Part shown: positions 59,201-64,000 of the stretch, in pieces | Layout: every line of letters starts with the position of its first letter | Position numbering within the stretch: the stretch's first letter is position 1 | Assembly (NCBI RefSeq): GCF_037038585.1 | Contig: NC_092522.1 | Coordinates: 126,090,661 to 126,154,660 of the forward strand | Length of the DNA stretch: 64,000 bases | Reading direction: 5' to 3' | DNA from: Patagioenas fasciata | Taxonomy: Eukaryota > Chordata > Aves > Columbiformes > Columbidae | Program-made: the position numbers and the translations under genes | Notes under the pieces: generated by a model | Seen by the model: the letters and a program-made list of their open reading frames with translations, nothing else | Databases searched by the model: none | Told to the model about the DNA's origin: nothing

Positions 59201-62200
59201 TTCCAACCATTCACAAACTGAAATAAGCGATCGCTTGAACGATGACTGCGATGGCCAGTCCAGAATTCCTCCCCCGTGTCCCGAGCTGCGGAGCTCGCGT
59301 GTTTTAACACCGCAGTAAGCGGGGGACACTGACGGTACCAGGTGAGTCAGCATACACCATGTTTAAGGTGTTGCGGAAGGATGGGGAGAGGAATTCTCAA
59401 ATTACAGCCTTTCAGTTGCAATCACACTCAAAATACACACACTTTGGAACACTGCTTGAGCTTGAACATAAACTGTCTTCCCAGTGTTAAACCCTTTTAA
59501 AAACAATAAATGAAAACTAGTACCCCTTGAAGTGTCAGAAAAGCACATTTCTGACAGAACAAATGAGCAAAATCAGTTCAGACTCTCATCACACAAACAA
59601 AAAAAAGTTGCAGCTCTTAAAATGCAGAATATTATGTAACCAGATACGTTTTTCCAATAGGAATCTCTCAGTTTGTTTCTTGCCTTCAGTCAAACTAGAC
59701 AAGAAACATTCACATACTTTTTGCTTCCCGGAGATCTCTTGGCCTTCTGCTGTCTGTGATGTCCAGGCCTGGTGTCCTAACAAAGCAGAACAATTCACAT
59801 TAGCAGCGTCATTTTTATTTTTCTTTTTGCATGTTTCACGTTTCCCTTGAACACAATGTGCACTGTGGGAACACGGACACCAACCTTTGAAAAGGAAACC
59901 GGTTTTCTGCAACAAGGAGCGGTGAACCTTCCGACTGCAGCTGAGTTAGAGCTGGAACCAAAACAGGGACAAGCTCCCCGGCCCCCCCACGCAAAACCAA
60001 CGTCCCCTCACGCCGGGGCACGATGGAGATTCTTTGTCTCCATCCCCTGGTACCCACCTTCTGACCACACTTTATACACCATGACACATATTACTGGTTT
60101 TTACAGAGCACTTATTTTTCCCTTAACCAAATAATTTTTGCATTTACCATGCCAAGACTGTTGTCTCTAGTCTCTTATGCTCCCTTTTTTCTAATTTACA
60201 CACAGGAACAAACTGTAATTCACTCCTCCCAGGCCCACCGTCGGTGAGACACCCTGCCAGGCCATCCATCGGTGAGCCGGTGAGACACCCTGCCCCGCCA
60301 TCCATCGGTGCGCCGGTGAGACACCCTGCCCTGCCATCCAGCGGTGAGCCGGTGAGACACCCTGCCCTGCCATCCATCGGTGAGCCGGTGAGACACCCTG
60401 CCCTGCCATCCATCGGTGAGCCGGTGAGACACCCTGCCCCGCCATCCATTGGTGAGCCGGTGAGACACCCTGCCCTGCCATCCATCGGTGAGCCGGTGAG
60501 ACACCCTGCCCTGCCATCCATCGGTGAGCCGGTGAGACACCCTGCCCCGCCATCCATTGGTGAGCCGGTGAGACACCCTGCCCTGCCATCCATCGGTGAG
60601 CCGGTGAGACACCCTGCCCTGCCATCCATCGGTGAGCCGGTGAGACACCCTGCCCTGCCATCCATCGGTGAGCCGGTGAGACACCCTGCCCTGCCATCCA
60701 TCGGTGAGCCGGTGAGACACCCTGCCCTGCCATCCATCGGTGAGCCGGTGAGACACCCTGCCCTGCCATCGGTGAGCCGGTGAGACACCCTGCCCCGCCA
60801 TCCATCGGTGAGCCGGTGAGAGACCCTGCCCCGCCATCCATCGGTGAGCCGGTGAGACACCCTGCCCCGCCATCCATCAGTGAGCCGGTGAGACACCCTG
60901 CCCCGCCATCCATCGGTGAGCCGGTGAGAGACCCTGCCCCGCCATCCATCGGTGAGCCGGTGAGACACCCTGCCCCGCCATCCATCGGTGAGCCGGTGAG
61001 ACACCCTGCCCCGCCATCCATCGGTGAGCCGGTGAGACACCCTGCCCCACCATCTATGAGCCGGTGAGACACCCTGCCCCGCCATCGGTGAGCCAGTGAG
61101 ACACCCTACCCTGCAGGCAAGAAACACACCAAGGGCAACCAGACAAACTGAACGGACTCCAGAGCACTGGACTCCCCTGGGCCTCCAGCCTCGCTCTCCT
61201 TGCAACGAAAGGGTCGGGAAGCAGCAGGGGCAGAATTCACAACTGCTTGATCAACGACTTCAGAATCATATTTTGCCTTCTTTGGAGGAAAAGTCAATGG
61301 AATGTGTTTGTTTTGCTTTGATATGGTTTACATGCTTCCAGTGGTGCGAACAGCAGTGTTTGGGAAAACCCTTCATGTGCAAGATGGAGAAACCTCCTGA
61401 GGAGCAGCCAGAGAAAACTGTGCCTGTGAAGCTTCAGTGACAAAAAGGGACAAACAGGCAGGCACAGTCCGCTGAAATCAGCTGGCCTAATCTACCTTCA
61501 GAAGAACCTAGATGATTAATAAACATGGCACTTGTTTTAAGATTTTTTTTAATAAAATATTTTGCATAAGAGCGAAGATTAGGATGAAAAATTTAGGTCA
61601 CAGTTAAGGATCTGCAATAAAAAAGAGTATAGATGATCTGTCAAGCCTTCCTTCCTGAGAAGCTGATAGCAGCAATTATGAAGGAAACATCTACACCTGT
61701 TTAAGTTTTAGATGTTTTTGACTTATATGGTGCACTGTGCTCTTGGGAAGGAGACCTACAGTACGGGGGAATGGCGAAGGGCTGGACACGTAACGTCTCT
61801 GCATGATGAAGAAGACATTTCATTTGAGAGTGGGGATTTCTGCCCCTCCAGGGACTGCGGGACATCTCTGTGGCCCAGCTGGAGCCAGGCTGCCCCCCAA
61901 CCACACGTGTGGACAGAAGCTCTCGGAGCTCAGGACACGATGTGCAACACGCCGATGAGTGATGTGCAACCGCTGGCGAGTCCGTCCCGCAGCCGCAGGT
62001 GTCAGTGAAGCATCGGGACCCTGCACCGCCCCGACTGCCCCTGCCCCAGGGAACCCCGGGCCTGCGGGGCCTCAGCTCCCCGGGAGACCCCCCGGTTCAG
62101 CCCCCGGTTCAGAGTTTCCCGCGCACTTCACGGACCGCCTGCTCCTGCAGTTCAGAGCGTTTGGACAAAACGCGCGGCCGGCGCCGGGAGCCAGCGGTGC

Positions 62201-62626
62201 CTGATCCGCATCCCCGCTCCGGATTCCCGGTCCCGAACCCGCCCCAGATCCCCGCTCCGGGTCCCTGGCGGGCCCGCGGCAGAGCACACCGGCCCCGCTA
62301 CCCGCGCTCGGCGTCAGGGGCGACCGGGCCTTCGAAAGGAACGCGGGCGCTGCCGGCGGTGGCTCTGCGGCCAGCCCGGAGCGGCTCCCGCTGCCGCCCG
62401 CCCCCGTGGGGACAGGGCCCGGCCAACGGGGCCGCCCATCGCGCCATCGAACACCGGCGCCGGGCCTGGGCGGGGGAAGCTCGGCCCGGCGAGACCCTCG
62501 GGGCGAACCGCGAGTCCCACCCCGGCTGCGCCGGCGGCGCCATCCCGCTCCCGCCGGCCCGCGCCCCGGGGCAGCACGGCGGGCACGGCCCGGACCGACA
62601 CTCACCGAGCCGCCGCCGCCCCGCAT
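41268..62626 (-). CDS. ZNF512: ZNF512, complete model (thirteen exons, 543 aa)
   Basis: Nuclear zinc-finger protein of the ZNF512/512B family, linked to pericentromeric heterochromatin. Exons on the minus strand: 62606-62626 (MRGGGGS), 59718-59776, 58286-58491, 56401-56487, 55924-56007, 52675-52799, 52212-52298, 50985-51083, 49863-50030, 49071-49265, 48322-48423, 46151-46249, 41268-41567. They join in one frame. Zinc-finger segments include [80 protein letters not shown] and [20 protein letters not shown]. The last exon starts [20 protein letters not shown] and ends KTSRKRGRK, like human KTNHKRGRK. Human ZNF512 is 567 aa; about 21 of the missing residues are one finger segment (human GCEAVYSSVSGLKAHLGSC) expected between 48322 and 46249. 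Exon 1 and the 59718-59776 exon are the least certain. Confidence 0.92.
41930..46131. repeat. Large minisatellite, about 81 x 52 bp, ZNF512 last intron
   Basis: Unit begins CACCAGGGTGAGCATGCGGT and continues GTGTCCTTCCCAAGCCGCCC. Variation is concentrated at the segment following CCCAA (GCCGCCCTCCCCGC, GCCGCCCCCCCTGC, GCCATCATCCCCGC, ACCGCCC...). The ATCATC variant marks copies and reveals block duplications: offsets of 780 bp (15 units) at 42.7-44.0 kb and 1092 bp (21 units) at 44.0-45.5 kb. The array starts 20 bp after the donor of the 46151-46249 exon. 52 bp is one more than a multiple of three, so all minus frames are equivalent, and one without stops gives a 663-aa spurious frame. Confidence 0.98.
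46318..46378 (+). mobile_element. CR1 3' end fragment
   Basis: Short CR1 tail on the plus strand: GTGGTTGGACTTGATGATCT, then GTGGGTCTCTTCCAACC and ATGATTCTATG. Heavily 5'-truncated; lies in ZNF512 intron 11, antisense to the gene. Confidence 0.85.
50335..50842 (+). mobile_element. CR1 LINE 3' fragment
   Basis: Plus-strand CR1 3' region with ACAAGGGGTGATGGTTTAAA, GGAGGGAGATTCAGGCCGGA, TTGTTTGTGCTGAGGGTGGT and GGGCACTGGGGAGCTGGGAA, ending TTCGTAATTCTATGACAC. About 500 bp, 5'-truncated, in ZNF512 intron 8, antisense to the gene. Confidence 0.9.
53815..55802. repeat. Minisatellite, about 39 x 51 bp, ZNF512 intron 5
   Basis: Unit contains CTTCCAGCCCCGCTCTGCAG and CACGACGCGGTGCACACCGG, then GCAGCCC(TT/TG)CC. 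Copies differ at a few positions (CCCCGC/CCCCAC/CCTCGC; CCTTCC/CCTGCC); one copy near 55450 is 6 bp short. The three units nearest 55660-55790 carry CTCCACAGTACGAC instead of CTGCAGCACGAC. The array starts about 120 bp after the exon donor at 55923. 51 is divisible by three and the unit has no stop in five frames, which yields giant but meaningless open frames up to 771 aa. Confidence 0.98.
57283..57428. repeat. AGGTCTGTG-type short tandem repeat
   Basis: About fifteen irregular 8-10 bp copies of (T)GAGGTCTGTG and TAAGGTCTCTA. Lies in ZNF512 intron 3. The copies resemble AGGTCA nuclear-receptor half-sites but with T in place of A, so I make no regulatory claim. Confidence 0.85.
60236..61105. 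repeat. Minisatellite, about 24 x 36 bp, ZNF512 first intron
   Basis: Unit CCATCCATCGGTGAGCCGGT followed by GAGACACCCTGCC(C/T)(C/T)G. Two GGTGAG motifs per unit on the plus strand. Some copies are shortened (near 60765, 61050 and 61085). Fairly homogeneous in the left two thirds; the CCCCG and CCCTG subtypes alternate. Confidence 0.97.
61441..61990. other. ZNF512 first intron, AT-rich segment
   Basis: AT-rich stretch (61.5-61.7 kb) with AATAAA on the plus strand at about 61518 and 61549. No exon recognised. A short open frame ending [19 protein letters not shown] precedes it at 61380-61440; its origin is unknown. Confidence 0.35.
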
Positions 62627-62909
62627 GGTGCCGCCGCCGCCACGTCAGCACGCACCGCGCCCGCCCGCGCGCCGCCGCGAGGCCCCGCCCGCCCACTTCC
62701 GGCCGCCTCCGAGCGCCGTGGGGGAGCTGCTGCCGGCTGGCGCGGGGAGCCCGCAGGAGCCCGCAGGAGCCCGCGGTGCGCACCGGGCCCCGCACCGGGC
62801 CCCGTACCGGGCCGGCGGCGGCAGCGCCACAGCCGGTCCCACCTGGGGCTGTGGGGCCGCCCCTCCCGCCGTCGCCCGCGCCCCGGAAGGACACGCGGGC
62901 GCTGGGAAG
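62627..62909. promoter_or_regulatory. Bidirectional CpG-island promoter, ZNF512/GPN1
   Basis: Only 283 bp separate the two divergent start codons. It has an ETS/GABPA site (ACTTCCGG, 62695-62702), a CRE-like ACGTCA (62642-62647), CCGCCC boxes and, overlapping the GPN1 start, the YY1 motif AAGATGGCGGC (62907-62917). No TATA box. Typical of a housekeeping gene pair. Confidence 0.75.
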
Positions 62910-64000
62910 ATGGCGGCAGCGGCGAGCAGCGCGGCGGCCCCGGTGTGCGTGCTGGTGCTTGGCATGGCCGGCTCCGGGAAAACCACCCTGGTGCAGGTGA
63001 GCGCGGCGGGGGGCGCTGCCGGTGTCCCCGCTGCCGATGTCCCCGCTGACGTGTCCCCGTGTCCCCGCAGCGCCTGGCGGCCCAGCTGCACGCGCAGCGC
63101 TGCCCCCCGTACGTCATCAACCTGGACCCGGCCGTGCGCGAGCTGCCGTTCCCCGCCAACATCGGTGAGTGCGGGCGGGCCCGATCCCGCCGGGACACGG
63201 CGTGACACCGGGCATTGGGAACACTGTGACACCGGGCACTGGGAACGCTGTGACACCGGGCACTGGGAACGCTGTGACACCGGGCACTGGGAACGCTGTG
63301 ACACCGGGCATTGGGAACGCTGTAACACCGGGCATTGGGAACACTGTGACACCGGGCACTGGGAACACTCTGACACCGGGCACTGAACACACACGGCGTG
63401 ACACCAGGCATTGGGAACACTGTGACACCAGGCACTGGGAACACTGTGACACCGGGCACTGAACACACACGGCGTGACACCGGGCATTGGGAACACTGTG
63501 ACACCGGGCACTGAACACACACGGCGTGACACTGGGCATTGGGAACACTGTGACACCGGGCACTGAACACACACGGCGTGACACCGGGCACTGGGAACAC
63601 CGTGACACCGGGCATTGGGAACACTGTGACACCGGGCACTGAACACACACGGCGTGACACCGGGCATTGGGAACACTGTGAGACCGGGCACTGAACACAC
63701 ACGGCATGACACCGGGCATTGGGAACACTGTGACACCGGGCATTGGGAACACTGTGACACCGGGCACTGAACACACACGGTATGACACCGGGCATTGGGA
63801 ACACTGTGACACTGGGCATTGGGAACACTGTGACACCGGGCACTGAACACACACGGCGTGACACCGGGCATTGGGAACACTGTGACACCGGGCATTGGGA
63901 ACACTGTGACACCGGGCACTGAACACACACGGTATGACACCGGGCATTGGGAACACTGTGAGACCGGGCACTGAACACACACGGCATGACACCGGGCATT
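62910..64000 (+). CDS. GPN1: GPN1, 5' part (exons 1-2)
   Basis: GPN-loop GTPase 1 (XAB1/RPAP4), needed for assembly and nuclear import of RNA polymerase II. Exon 1 is 62910-62996 and exon 2 is 63071-63164, giving the first 60 residues. The P-loop GMAGSGKTT is at residues 18-26. Exon 2 gives [20 protein letters not shown] then [11 protein letters not shown], almost identical to the human protein. The second exon ends one base into the next codon (the G of the conserved Asp), and the remaining exons lie to the right of the window. Intron 1 is only 74 bp. Head-to-head with ZNF512. Confidence 0.95.
63195..64000. repeat. Composite minisatellite, GPN1 intron 2, runs off window
   Basis: Mixture of a 24-bp unit (GTGACACCGGGCATTGGGAA CACT) and a 28-bp unit (GTGACACCGGGCACTGAACA CACACGGC) in varying order. 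Starts about 30 bp after the exon 2 donor and continues past the window end, so its length is unknown. Confidence 0.95.

Noticed and set aside
60236-61105. CRISPR-like look: regular 36-bp spacing.
   Set aside because: There are no unique spacers between repeats; it is a simple tandem array in a vertebrate intron.
61110-61279. Candidate extra ZNF512 exon with acceptor CCTCCAAAG and donor CAGG|GTAGGG beside the 36-bp array.
   Set aside because: It is 170 nt long and shifts the frame, so the next exons hit a stop; no similarity to the human N-terminus. Could at most be an untranslated or alternative exon.

Overview
The window is nuclear DNA of a bird. The evidence is CR1 LINEs with avian-type 3' ends, a class III (ERVL-type) provirus of a kind common in birds, GC-rich introns packed with minisatellites, and a gene cluster that matches human 2p23.3. 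I could not identify the species. The density of tandem repeats (about 12 kb, near 19% of the window) and the high GC suggest a microchromosome or a GC-rich chromosome end; this is inference.

Layout. (1) 1-1073: the 5' end of IFT172 on the minus strand (first three coding exons), cut off by the window edge. (2) 1074-1290: a compact bidirectional promoter with an RFX X-box and a CRE. (3) 1291-9672: an LDLRAP1-like PTB adaptor on the plus strand. Nine exons can be chained in one frame to 295 aa, with four minisatellites in its first three introns. (4) 12013-23067: FNDC4 on the minus strand, complete, six exons, 217 aa, with a CR1 copy in its 6.4 kb first intron. The LDLRAP1-like gene and FNDC4 converge, with poly(A) signals about 370 bp apart. 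(5) 23.1-39.5 kb: a gene-poor gap with minisatellites, a CR1 element and, inserted in that CR1, a 6.9 kb ERVL provirus. In mammals GCKR lies next to FNDC4 on this side; I see no trace of it here. (6) 41268-62626: ZNF512 on the minus strand, thirteen exons in one frame (543 aa). Its introns carry a 4.2 kb array of about 81 x 52 bp, a 2 kb array of about 39 x 51 bp and a 0.87 kb array of about 24 x 36 bp. (7) 62627-62909: a second bidirectional promoter with ETS and YY1 motifs. (8) 62910-64000: the first two exons of GPN1 on the plus strand, followed by another minisatellite that runs off the window.

The genes are ordinary host genes with separate jobs: ciliary transport (IFT172), endocytic adaptor (LDLRAP1-like), a shed fibronectin-III ligand (FNDC4), a chromatin zinc-finger protein (ZNF512) and an RNA polymerase II assembly GTPase (GPN1). 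They form two head-to-head pairs and one tail-to-tail pair.

The most unusual signal is in the introns. Nearly every large minisatellite begins within about 20-160 bp of a 5' splice site or, in IFT172, abuts a 3' splice site. Most are G-rich on the sense strand. Several have copied splice-site sequence into every unit. The very long open reading frames over these arrays are by-products of repeat-unit length, not genes.
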